NCBI GenBank assembly: GCA_036676455.1
Contig: JAKFCW010000104.1
Coordinates: forward strand, 1 to 25,010
Length of the DNA: 25,010 nt
From: UBA4093 sp036676455
Lineage (GTDB): Bacteria; Cyanobacteriota; Sericytochromatia; S15B-MN24; UBA4093
Direction: 5' to 3'
Positions 7,716 through 14,144 of this stretch are shown one piece after another; positions within the stretch are counted from its first letter, which is position 1; each line of letters begins with the position of its first letter. A program made the position numbers and the translations under genes. The notes under the pieces were generated by a model that ran no database searches, was not told the origin of the DNA, and saw nothing but the letters and a program-made list of their open reading frames with translations.

Positions 7716-8201
7716 CTAGGCGAGCAGCCAGCGTTCGGGATGGGCGTCGTCCCCCTTGGCATCCAGCGCCGCCAGGCGGTCCTTCATTCCTTGCGGCATG
7801 AAGCGGTAGACCAGCTTCCGCACGGCCTGCATGCGCTTGCGCCGCACAGCCTGCTGCGTCAGCGCATGATCCAGCTCGTCCAGACGAATGGCTCCCATGG
7901 TCACCAGGATCTGACCGATCCGCCCTCCCTCGCGCTCCTGCACCAGCAGGGCCTGATCCAGGGTGGACTGCGTGATCTTACGCCGCTTGACCAGGGCGTC
8001 GCCAAGCTTGAGATCGGGGTGAATCTCGTAAAGCACGGCGCGAAGCTGGCGGAAGGTGACGCAGCCCAGGGTCAAGAGGGCGTCGGTGAGTAGCAGGGTG
8101 GGACATTCCTTGCGAACGGCGAACGCCGTCCGGATCTGCTCGGGGGTCACCACGCCGCGCTCGAGCAGGCATCTGGCAGCGTAATGCTGAGAGTCGACCA
8201 T
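7716..8201 (-). CDS. Stand-alone MshEN / GspE N-terminal-like helical protein
   Basis: 161 residues, predicted cytoplasmic. It repeats a helix-turn-helix unit of the pattern [K/R]xGxxLVxxxxIxxxxLxxAL. The best copies are around 69-89 (LGDALVKRRKITQSTLDQAL) and 94-114 (IGQILVTMGAIRLDELDHAL); weaker copies precede them. This is the pattern of the N-terminal domain of type II secretion/type IV pilus ATPases (T2SSE_N, MshEN), which in some proteins binds cyclic di-GMP. No ATPase domain follows. The basic C-terminal segment (RRKRMQAVRKLVYRF) may be an amphipathic helix. Start chosen at ATG 8201: AAGGAG is 9 nt upstream, whereas it directly abuts the earlier ATG at 8210. The gene appears monocistronic and diverges from the eda operon. 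Confidence 0.75.
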   Translation of the reverse strand: MVDSQHYAARCLLERGVVTPEQIRTAFAVRKECPTLLLTDALLTLGCVTFRQLRAVLYEIHPDLKLGDALVKRRKITQSTLDQALLVQEREGGRIGQILVTMGAIRLDELDHALTQQAVRRKRMQAVRKLVYRFMPQGMKDRLAALDAKGDDAHPERWLLA

Positions 8202-8305
8202 GCCTTTCATCTCCTTGTCTCATGAGGGGGGCCTTCCCTCACGTACCCGGCGAAGGTTTCGTAAATTTTGCGTGAAAACGATCCCCAGGTAAACGAGCGG
8301 GGGGC

Positions 8306-8311
8306 TATGAT
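8306..8311 (+). promoter_or_regulatory. Possible -10 box of the eda operon
   Basis: TATGAT 38 nt before the ATG at 8349, identical to the -10 boxes of arcA and of the 45-aa protein gene. No good -35 hexamer is found at 16-18 bp, so this may be an activated or weak promoter. Confidence 0.35.
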
Positions 8312-8348
8312 GGGAGCAATGCCGCCAAGCGCCCAATAAGGAGTGTTC

Positions 8349-9008
8349 ATGAGCGCCGATCCTCGCCAAGTCGCATCCGACGCCATCGCCCAGCACCGGG
8401 TCATCGGAGTCATCCGGGCCAAGGACGCGCCGGAAGCCATCTGGGCTGCCGAGACCACGGTTTCGGGGGGCCTGCCCCTGGTGGAGATCACCCTGACCAC
8501 GCCGGGGGCCTACGAGGCGATCGCCCACATGCGCGAGTTCCCCGGCGTCACCGTCGGAGCAGGCACCGTCCTGGACGAGGCCATGGCCCGTCAGGCCATC
8601 AAGGCCGGCGCCCAGTTCCTGGTCTCTCCCCACACCGACCCCGCCATCATCCACCTCTGCCGCGACTGGGGAGTCCTGGTCGCCGCCGGAGCCGCCACTC
8701 CCACCGAAGCCCTCAACGCCAGCCGCCTGGGCGCCGACCTGGTCAAGATCTTCCCGGCCGAAACCCTCGGCGGCCCCCGGTTCCTGAAGCTCTTGCTCGA
8801 CCCGCTGCCCTGGCTCAAGCTGATGCCCACCGGCGGAGTGACGCTCGACTCCCTGGCGGCCTACTTCGAGGCCGGAGCCCACGCCGCCGGTGTCGCATCC
8901 ATCCTCTACGACAAGGAGATCATGCGCCGGCGCGACGAGGACGCGCTGCTCGCACGGGTGCAAGCCTTGCAGGAGCGCATCCTCGTGCTCGACGGCCAGC
9001 CGTCCTAA
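8349..9008 (+). CDS. eda: 2-dehydro-3-deoxy-phosphogluconate (KDPG) / 4-hydroxy-2-oxoglutarate aldolase
   Basis: 219 residues. Class I aldolase that cleaves 2-keto-3-deoxy-6-phosphogluconate to pyruvate and glyceraldehyde 3-phosphate (Entner-Doudoroff pathway), with related activities on other keto-acids. Visible: VIRAKD near residue 21, catalytic Glu46 in VEITLT, GAGTV (70-74), Schiff-base Lys133 in VKIFPAE, and the phosphate-binding PTGGV. Length is usual for the family. Start at ATG 8349, 5 nt after TAAGGAG; the GTG at 8343 overlaps that ribosome site and is rejected. It heads an operon with an MBL-fold hydrolase and a FAH-family enzyme. No 6-phosphogluconate dehydratase (edd) is beside it, so the true substrate may be another keto-deoxy sugar acid. 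Confidence 0.93.
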   Translation: MSADPRQVASDAIAQHRVIGVIRAKDAPEAIWAAETTVSGGLPLVEITLTTPGAYEAIAHMREFPGVTVGAGTVLDEAMARQAIKAGAQFLVSPHTDPAIIHLCRDWGVLVAAGAATPTEALNASRLGADLVKIFPAETLGGPRFLKLLLDPLPWLKLMPTGGVTLDSLAAYFEAGAHAAGVASILYDKEIMRRRDEDALLARVQALQERILVLDGQPS

Positions 9009-9118
9009 GCTTTCGTTTCGTCAGGACTGCTTCGCTTGCCCACATCAACCACGGGCGCGACGAAACAGCCGCAGGCGCTACGCCTAACCCTCTCGATTCA
9101 CCACAAGGAGAACGCCCC

Positions 9119-9976
9119 ATGCAGCTCGGTGAGTTCACCCTCCGCTGGTTCAGCGACGGCATCTACAAGCTCGACGGCGGAGCCATGTTCGGCGTCGTCC
9201 CCAAGGTCGTCTGGACCCGGAAGTACCCGGTCGACGAGAACAACTTCATTCCCCTGGCCCTAAACGCCGTGCTCATCGAGACTCCCGAGGCCAAGGTCCT
9301 GATCGACACGGGCTACGGCACCAAGCTCACCCCCAAGCAGGTCTCGATGTTCCACCTGGTTCAGCCCCCGACCCTGTTGGGCTCGCTCGCGGCCGGCGGC
9401 GTTCGGCCCGAGGAGATCGACTACGTGGTCTACAGCCACATGCACCATGATCACGCCTCCGGTGCCACCTACCGCGACGCGGATGGCACGCTGAGGGCCA
9501 CCTTTCCCAACGCCAAACACGTCATGCAGCGTCTCGAATGGGAAGAAGCAAAGAACCCGAACATCCGCTCCGCCCACGCCTACTGGGAGGAGAACTGGGC
9601 GGTCCTCGAGGCCCAGGGCCAGATCATGCCGGTGGACGGGGAAGTCGAGCTCGTGCCCGGCGTGCGCTTGATTCCCACGGGCGGACACACCCGCGGCCAT
9701 CAGGCCGTACTCGTCAGCTCACAGGGGCAAAGCGCCCTGCACCTCGGCGACCTCCTGCCGACCCGCGCCCACCTCAACCCCCTCTGGGTCATGGCCTACG
9801 ACGACTACCCCATGGACTCGATCGCCGCCAAGGAGAAGTGGATCGGCCGCGCCAAGGCCGAGGGCTGGTGGCTCACGCTTTACCACGACCCCGAGCTCCA
9901 CGCCGGCATCTGGGATGCCGAAGGAAACCTCGTCCACGCCGTCCGGGCCGAAACCGCCCTCACTCCAGAAAGGTAG
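9119..9976 (+). CDS. Metallo-beta-lactamase-fold hydrolase (AHL-lactonase-like group)
   Basis: 285 residues, no signal peptide. The two-zinc site of the fold is complete: HMHHDH (His107, His109, Asp111, His112), His190 in GGHTRGHQ, Asp211 in LHLGD and His256 in LYHD. An N-terminal strand region (LNAVLIETPEAKVLIDTG, 48-65) is typical of the group that includes N-acyl-homoserine lactonases and related lactonases. AAGGAG lies 8 nt before ATG 9119. The 110-bp gap after eda holds only a weak long-range inverted repeat (GTTTCGTC/GACGAAAC), so the genes are probably co-transcribed. With an aldolase and a FAH enzyme as neighbours, a lactonase step in sugar-acid breakdown is a reasonable inference; quorum quenching is possible but unsupported. 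Confidence 0.85.
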   Translation: MQLGEFTLRWFSDGIYKLDGGAMFGVVPKVVWTRKYPVDENNFIPLALNAVLIETPEAKVLIDTGYGTKLTPKQVSMFHLVQPPTLLGSLAAGGVRPEEIDYVVYSHMHHDHASGATYRDADGTLRATFPNAKHVMQRLEWEEAKNPNIRSAHAYWEENWAVLEAQGQIMPVDGEVELVPGVRLIPTGGHTRGHQAVLVSSQGQSALHLGDLLPTRAHLNPLWVMAYDDYPMDSIAAKEKWIGRAKAEGWWLTLYHDPELHAGIWDAEGNLVHAVRAETALTPER

Positions 9977-9981
9977 TCGCG

Positions 9982-10731
9982 ATGCGCTTCGTCCGCTTCG
10001 AATTCCAGGGCCAGATCCAGTATGGCCAGCTAGACGGCGATCGCGTGATCGCCCTCGAGGGAGATCTCCTCGGGCGCTGGAAGCCCACCGAGACCACGTT
10101 GCCGCTGGCCGGCGTCCGCCTGCTCGCCCCCGTCCAGCCCCGCCAGATCCTGGCCGTCGGCCTCAACTACCGCTCGCATCTCCAGGGCCGACCCGGCCCC
10201 CAGAAGCCCGAGCTCTTCTGGAAGCCGGCCTCCGCCGTGATCGGCCCCGACGAGGCCATCGTCCTGCCCTCCGACGCGACCAACGCCCACCCCGAAGGAG
10301 AGCTCGTCGTGATCATCGGTCAGCGTGCCAGCCACGTCTCAATCCAAGACGCCGGGCGCTGCGTGCTGGGTTATACCATCGGAAACGACGTGAGCGAGAG
10401 GAACTGGCAAGAGGGCGATCGCCAGTGGTGGCGAGCCAAGGGCTGCGATACCTTCGCCCCCATGGGCCCCTGGATCGAAACCGAGCTGAACCTCGCAGAG
10501 GCCACGCTCACGACGCGAATCAACGACGAGGTCATCCAGCAAGGAAAGCTCAGTGAGCTGATCTTCGGCGTGCCCGAGGTCATCTCCTTCGCCAGCCGCT
10601 ACGTGACCCTGGAGCCCGGCGACGTGATCTTCACGGGCACGCCCGGCCACACCCGGGCCATGAGCCCGGGCGACCGCGTGGATATCGACGTGTCGGGACT
10701 GGGCGTACTCTCCAACTCGGTCATGGGCTAA
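9982..10731 (+). CDS. Fumarylacetoacetate hydrolase (FAH) family protein
   Basis: 249 residues. Family members cleave C-C bonds or hydrate/decarboxylate keto-acids using Mg/Mn; examples include 2-keto-3-deoxy-sugar-acid dehydratases and diketo-acid hydrolases. Visible motifs: VGLNYRSHL (59-67), HPEGELVVIIG with probable metal ligands Glu105 and Glu107, GNDVSERNWQ with Asp136, KGCDTFAPMGPWI (153-165) and FTGTPG near the C-terminus. Start ATG 9982 lies 5 nt past the MBL stop, with AAAGG 8 nt upstream; the longer open frame to 9538 lies inside the MBL gene and is not real. With eda and an MBL lactonase-like enzyme this makes a compact keto-acid catabolic operon, whose substrate I cannot name. 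Confidence 0.9.
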   Translation: MRFVRFEFQGQIQYGQLDGDRVIALEGDLLGRWKPTETTLPLAGVRLLAPVQPRQILAVGLNYRSHLQGRPGPQKPELFWKPASAVIGPDEAIVLPSDATNAHPEGELVVIIGQRASHVSIQDAGRCVLGYTIGNDVSERNWQEGDRQWWRAKGCDTFAPMGPWIETELNLAEATLTTRINDEVIQQGKLSELIFGVPEVISFASRYVTLEPGDVIFTGTPGHTRAMSPGDRVDIDVSGLGVLSNSVMG

Positions 10732-10740
10732 GGCCCACCA

Positions 10741-10763
10741 CTCCCGCTTTCACGGGAATGACG
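10741..10763. repeat. REP-like palindromic element / weak terminator
   Basis: Between the convergent stops of the FAH gene (10731) and the carbonic-anhydrase-like gene (10771) lies a short hairpin (TCCCG, 6-nt loop, CGGGA) followed by ATGACGG. The form TCCCGCTTT-n-A-CGGGAATGACGG closely resembles a repetitive extragenic palindrome common in many bacterial genomes. Only one copy is in the window. It could serve as a weak convergent terminator, but lacks a T-run. Confidence 0.45.
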
Positions 10764-10770
10764 GAAGTCC

Positions 10771-11742
10771 CTAGTGCCCCTCGCCGGCGTGAGCCGCGGG
10801 GGGCTCTCCTTTGGACGTCCAGTAGCTCTCGTCGAAGGCCTGAGCCTTCCCGACACCCTTTCCACCGGGAGTATGCAGCGCCAAGTAGCCCGTGGCCAGC
10901 TCGACCGAGGACTTTACCAGATTGCGGTGCATCTGGAGATACCCGCCCGCCTGGTCCACGCTGGGCAAGGCGTCGGCCTGGGCCTGCTTCGTGACGATTT
11001 GCCCGACCGGAACGTAACGCCCCTCAGGCACGACCACCCCGATGACCGCCGCGCGAGGCGCAATCACCGTTCCCTTGCCGATCCTGGCATGCTGAACGAG
11101 AGCCTGCATGCCCACGTAGACATCTTCTCCGAGCGCCGAAGGACCATGGACCTGGGCCTGGGCATCGACGGAAACCCGGCGCCCGAGGTGCACCGAGTAA
11201 GACTGCCCGTTCACCACCACCTGGTTGCCGATACTGGGCTTGCCTTTCGACTCGGTCGGCTCGCCCTGGATCACGGCTCCGGGCTGGATGTTGGACTCCT
11301 CCTGGATGCGGATGTTCTGGCCGACATCGGCGCGGATGGTGGCGTTGGGAGCCACGAAGACCTTGGCATCGACCGTCACGAAGCCCATGACGGCGGCCTG
11401 CGGGTGAAGGTACGCGCTCTCGGCGACCATGGGGCGCTCGATGGTCATGTTGAAGGAGGTCGGGACGTTCGGCCCGGTGGTGAAGTTCTCTAGACCCGGC
11501 GGATTGAAGATCCGACCATGGTCCTGGCCCTCGACGGACGGGACCTGGACCACCACCCGCTGCGGCATCGCGAAGCGGATGCCCAGATAGGCCGTGAGGC
11601 CCGAACCCCCGACGATGATGACCAGCATCGCGAAGGCCGTCGGATCGACCTTGGGGAGGCGGGGCAGCGGCACCTTGGGGCGCTTCTTCTGCGCTGGAAT
11701 CGGCTGGTCTTCTTGGGGCGGAGTCAACTCTTCGACGGCCAT
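10771..11742 (-). CDS. Membrane-anchored gamma-carbonic-anhydrase homologue lacking zinc ligands
   Basis: 323 residues. Cytoplasmic N-terminal tail, one transmembrane helix (about 35-58), a linker, then a left-handed beta-helix (about 105-260) closely like the gamma-class carbonic anhydrase Cam/CcmM: SNIQPGAVI, QVHGPSALGEDVYVGMQA and AVIGVVVPEGRYVPVGQIVT line up with the Cam sequence as I recall it. Of the three Cam zinc histidines only His122 is kept (His199); His81 is Gln159 and His117 is Ala194. The proton-shuttle Glu62 is Val140, while Arg59, Asn73 and Gln75 equivalents remain (Arg137, Asn151, Gln153). It is therefore probably not a carbonic anhydrase, and may be a structural or binding trimer. 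Start ATG 11742 has AAGGA 8 nt upstream; the frame is open to 11913 without support. Diverges from the cyclophilin gene. Confidence 0.85.
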   Translation of the reverse strand: MAVEELTPPQEDQPIPAQKKRPKVPLPRLPKVDPTAFAMLVIIVGGSGLTAYLGIRFAMPQRVVVQVPSVEGQDHGRIFNPPGLENFTTGPNVPTSFNMTIERPMVAESAYLHPQAAVMGFVTVDAKVFVAPNATIRADVGQNIRIQEESNIQPGAVIQGEPTESKGKPSIGNQVVVNGQSYSVHLGRRVSVDAQAQVHGPSALGEDVYVGMQALVQHARIGKGTVIAPRAAVIGVVVPEGRYVPVGQIVTKQAQADALPSVDQAGGYLQMHRNLVKSSVELATGYLALHTPGGKGVGKAQAFDESYWTSKGEPPAAHAGEGH

Positions 11743-11860
11743 GTCCTCAATCCTTCGTCTAGTCACCAGGCATTCGCCTTCTGTATTTTCCCCCCATCCG
11801 CGACGTTTGACACCTGCGTCGGAAAAACCCGCCCCCCGCTCCGGCCCGGAGAACGTCCGG

Positions 11861-11890
11861 TGGACGCTCGCGAAAGGCAAATGGCATAAT
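11861..11890 (+). promoter_or_regulatory. Predicted promoter of the exported cyclophilin gene
   Basis: TGGACG (11861-11866), 18-bp spacer, CATAAT (11885-11890), 38 nt before the ATG at 11929. Moderate match only. The intergenic region 11743-11928 also has to hold the minus-strand promoter of the carbonic-anhydrase-like gene, which I cannot place. Confidence 0.45.
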
Positions 11891-11928
11891 GGGGGGCGTT
11901 CCCGCTCATCCAAGAGGAGAAACCCCGC

Positions 11929-12492
11929 ATGAAGGCATTGCCCCTCCTGCTAACGCTCGCCAGCATCACGTTCGCGCCTCTCGCCATGCAGGCTCCCGCC
12001 CTCGCCTCCGAGGCTTCCGTTCTCAAACAGGTCGAAAAGGCCGCTGGACACAAGGTCGTGAAGGGTTCGACCGTCAACTTCACCACCACCAAGGGCAAGT
12101 TCAGCGTCGTGCTCTTCCCCAAGGAAGCTCCCAAGACCGTGGAGAACTTCGAGAAGCTCGTGAAGGCCAAGTTCTACGATGGCCTGACCTTCCACCGCGT
12201 CATCCCGGGCTTCGTGGCCCAGGGCGGGGATCCCAAGGGAGACGGCACCGGTGGCCCCGGCTACGGGATTCCGGATGAGCTGGACAGCACGCTCAAGCAC
12301 CTCGACGGCAGCCTCGCGATGGCCAAGTCCTCCGCTCCCAACAGCGCCGGCAGCCAGTTTTACTTCTGCCTGGGCGCTCAGCCGCACCTCGACGGCAACT
12401 ACACCGTCTTCGGACAGGTGGTCAGCGGACTGGACGTCGTGCACAAGCTGAGCGTGGGCGACAAGATGACCAAGGTCGAGCTCGCCAAGTAG
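11929..12492 (+). CDS. Exported cyclophilin-type peptidyl-prolyl cis-trans isomerase
   Basis: 187 residues. Speeds proline isomerisation during folding of exported proteins. Signal peptide 1-26 (MKALPLLLTLASITF, cleavage after ALA26). The cyclophilin domain (about 48-185) carries FHRVIPGFVAQGGD with catalytic Arg90, Phe95 and Gln98, plus GSQFYF and HLDGNYTVFGQV. It is compact (about 140 residues), like bacterial PpiA. GAGGAG precedes ATG 11929, and a strong terminator follows the stop, so it is monocistronic. Confidence 0.95.
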   Translation: MKALPLLLTLASITFAPLAMQAPALASEASVLKQVEKAAGHKVVKGSTVNFTTTKGKFSVVLFPKEAPKTVENFEKLVKAKFYDGLTFHRVIPGFVAQGGDPKGDGTGGPGYGIPDELDSTLKHLDGSLAMAKSSAPNSAGSQFYFCLGAQPHLDGNYTVFGQVVSGLDVVHKLSVGDKMTKVELAK

Positions 12493-12506
12493 ATCCACGA
12501 CCTGCG

Positions 12507-12547
12507 CGAAGGGTCCCGGCCAAAGGCCGGGACCCTTCGTCTTGTTT
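12507..12547 (+). terminator. Rho-independent terminator of the cyclophilin gene
   Basis: Perfect 15-bp stem (12507-12521 with 12525-12539), AAA loop, then TCTTGTTT. It is 15 nt past the stop codon and also faces the end of the possible minus-strand gene at 12560. Confidence 0.9.
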
Positions 12548-12559
12548 AAAAGTGTTTGA

Positions 12560-12757
12560 TCAGGCCTTGAAGAAGCCCTTGACCATGCCCATCGCCGCTT
12601 GCAAGGCGCTGGCCTTGCGGGTGGGAGGGATCGCCGTCGCGGCCACGAGGTGTCCCGTGATCCCCGAGACGTCGGCAGGGCTCAGCGGGCGCGTATAAGC
12701 GAACGTGATCGGACGGACGCGGACGACCTGATGGCGGCTTGGAAGGCGTTCAATCAC
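12560..12757 (-). CDS. Possible 65-aa hypothetical protein
   Basis: Reading frame of 65 codons starting at GTG 12757, with GGGGG 7 nt upstream and a TATAAT (minus strand, 12814-12809) about 50 nt upstream. The C-terminus (QAAMGMVKGFFKA) would form a short amphipathic helix; the middle (PADVSGITGHLVAATAIPPTRKASA) is not recognised. The plus-strand alternative over the same bases starts without a ribosome site. The gap 12493-13002 holds no better gene. I do not recognise the product, and it may not be real. Confidence 0.4.
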   Translation of the reverse strand: MIERLPSRHQVVRVRPITFAYTRPLSPADVSGITGHLVAATAIPPTRKASALQAAMGMVKGFFKA

Positions 12758-12769
12758 GACTATTCCCCC

Positions 12770-12781
12770 GGGGTTAACCCC
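12770..12781. promoter_or_regulatory. 12-bp perfect palindrome in the intergenic region
   Basis: GGGGTTAACCCC lies between the TATAAT at 12809-12814 and the GTG at 12757, so it would fall in the 5' leader of the small minus-strand gene. It could be an operator or a small hairpin next to the ribosome binding site. Its GTTAACC half also matches the CTTAACC unit found 21 bp away. Confidence 0.35.
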
Positions 12782-12793
12782 TCAATGCTGAAC

Positions 12794-12814
12794 CTTAACC
12801 GTAGCTTAATTATA
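12794..12814. promoter_or_regulatory. AT-rich direct-repeat motif with embedded TATAAT (second copy)
   Basis: CTTAACC (12794) and CTTAATT (12805), 11 bp apart. On the minus strand the element reads TATAATTAAG-n-GTTAAGG, almost the same as TAAAATTAAGG-n-ATTAAAC upstream of the GH13 gene (1084-1104). A perfect TATAAT (12809-12814, minus) overlaps it. Confidence 0.4.
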
Positions 12815-12876
12815 GCGCGTCCCATGCAAACCTTGCGTGTCTCGGCAAAGATTTTTTCTTCAATCAAGCAAGCGGG

Positions 12877-12882
12877 TATAAT
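12877..12882 (+). promoter_or_regulatory. Possible -10 box upstream of the lipid kinase gene
   Basis: Perfect TATAAT on the plus strand, 120 nt before the TTG at 13003, within an AT-rich pocket. The -35 position (TTTTCT at 17 bp) is poor. Confidence 0.4.
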
Positions 12883-13002
12883 CCTCGGGGCCTCGCGCCT
12901 GACGTCTCCCGTGCGCACCCGGAGGGTCGACTTGCTTCAGAAGCCGCATGCCTCGCCGATCCCGATGGCCGCCTCCCTGGCCGAAAGGACTGCGTAATCC
13001 CC

Positions 13003-13923
13003 TTGGAAGCCTACCTGGTCGTCAATCCCCGGTCGGCCGACGGCTCGACCGGTGCGCAATGGCCGCGCATCGCTCGGATGCTGGACCAAGCGGGCCTTCA
13101 GGCCGAGCCTCGCTTCACCGAGGGTCCGGGCCATGCCACCCAGCTGGTCCGCGAGGGCCTTGCCGGCGGCCATCGGCTGGTCGTGGCCGTGGGCGGAGAC
13201 GGCACCGTCAACGAGGCGGTGAATGGCTTCTTTGCTCCGGACGGCTCTCCCCTGCAGCCCGGGGCCGAGTTCGGCGTGATCTGCCGTGGGACGGGCTGTG
13301 ACTTCATCAAGAGCCATGGCATCCCCAAGCGCGAGGACCTGGCACTGGAGCGGATCCTCCGCGGTTCCTCCCGCTCCATCGACCTGGGCAGGGTGCGTTT
13401 CGAGAAGCCTTCCGGCCAGCCACAAAGCCGGATCTTCTGCAACATCGCGGAGGCGGGACTGGGCGGGGCCGTCGTGGAGCGCGTCAACCGCAGTTCCAAG
13501 CGACTGGGCGGCTTCGCCTCCTTTCTCCTGGGAACGCTGGCGACCTTCGCGACCTACCGCAACAGCCCGATGACCCTGGAGGTCGACGACTCCGCGCCGG
13601 AAACCCTGGTCGCCTCCAACCTGGTGGTAGGGCTGGGGCGCTACTTCGGCGGCGGCATGTGCATTTTGCCGGAGGCCAGGGTCGATGACGGCTACTTCGA
13701 CGTCCTGGTGATGGAGGACCTGAGCCGGCTCGAGCTCTTCACCAATATCGCCCGGGTTTACCGGGGCAGCCACCTCTCGCATGCCAAGATCCGGCATCTG
13801 AGGGCCCGCGAGCTGCGCGTCACGTCGAGCGCGCCACTGCTGCTCGACGTCGATGGGGAGCAGCCCGGCCTTACGCCCGCCACATTCTCCTTGCTGCCGG
13901 GCGCCTTGCGGCTTCGCTGTTGA
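13003..13923 (+). CDS. Diacylglycerol/lipid kinase family protein (DagK/YegS-type)
   Basis: 306 residues. ATP-dependent kinase of diacylglycerol or a related lipid at the inner membrane surface, used in lipid recycling. LVVNPRSADG (5-14) opens the DAGK catalytic domain; GGDGTVNEAVNG (64-75) is the nucleotide-binding signature; the GVICRGTGCDF block near 93 replaces the usual GxxxGTGNDF with Cys for Asn. The C-terminal beta-domain ends in LLLDVDGEQPG, the expected family motif. Start: TTG 13003 places the first strand exactly as in homologues; AAAGGA is 13 nt upstream, which is long, and no in-frame ATG exists. The GTGCD substitution is worth noting, because the Asn is generally conserved. Confidence 0.9.
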   Translation: MEAYLVVNPRSADGSTGAQWPRIARMLDQAGLQAEPRFTEGPGHATQLVREGLAGGHRLVVAVGGDGTVNEAVNGFFAPDGSPLQPGAEFGVICRGTGCDFIKSHGIPKREDLALERILRGSSRSIDLGRVRFEKPSGQPQSRIFCNIAEAGLGGAVVERVNRSSKRLGGFASFLLGTLATFATYRNSPMTLEVDDSAPETLVASNLVVGLGRYFGGGMCILPEARVDDGYFDVLVMEDLSRLELFTNIARVYRGSHLSHAKIRHLRARELRVTSSAPLLLDVDGEQPGLTPATFSLLPGALRLRC

Positions 13924-13960
13924 GCGGTGCCTGAAGGCGCGCCAGCAGACGCATCACGCC

Positions 13961-13989
13961 TTGGCATGAGCCTCCAGACGAGCTAATAT
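13961..13989 (+). promoter_or_regulatory. Predicted sigma70 promoter upstream of the repeat leader
   Basis: TTGGCA (13961-13966), 17-bp spacer, TAATAT (13984-13989). Transcription would begin near 13996, immediately before the first 55-bp repeat (14001) and about 185 nt before the DUF1054 start codon. Confidence 0.65.
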
Positions 13990-14000
13990 AAGCGCCCGCG

Positions 14001-14144
14001 GCTGTTGCGCAAGGCAGCGAAGCTGACCTGAAGCAACGATAGGCTGGTAATCGTGGCTGTTGCGTAAGGCAGCGAAGCTGACCTGAAGCAACGATAGGCT
14101 GGTAATCGTGGCTGTTGCGTAAGGCAGCGAAGCTGACCTGAAGC
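14001..14144 (+). repeat. 55-bp tandem repeat, 2.6 copies, each able to fold as a hairpin
   Basis: Copies at 14001-14055, 14056-14110 and 14111-14144 (partial). Copies 1 and 2 differ at one base; the 34 bases of copy 3 match copy 2 exactly, and then sequence decays. Each full unit pairs GTTGC (14004) with GCAAC (14033), enclosing AGGCAGC-GAA-GCTG-A-CCT, a 7-bp stem with a bulged A and a GAA loop. A second stem ACGAT/ATCGT (14036, 14050) shares two bases with the first, so the two may be alternatives. The partial copy lacks GCAAC and can form only the inner hairpin. The array lies wholly between the promoter at 13961 and the DUF1054 ribosome site. Confidence 0.9.

Noticed and set aside
9013..9068. 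Attenuator between eda and the MBL gene (GTTTCGTC/GACGAAAC pair)
   Set aside because: Arms are about 35 nt apart with no T-run; probably chance.
9538..9981. 148-residue N-terminal extension of the FAH-family protein
   Set aside because: It lies within the MBL gene in another frame and is Arg/Pro-rich; ATG 9982 has a good ribosome site and starts the conserved fold.
14001..14144. CRISPR array
   Set aside because: Units are directly contiguous, with only 2.6 copies and no variable spacers, and no cas genes are present.
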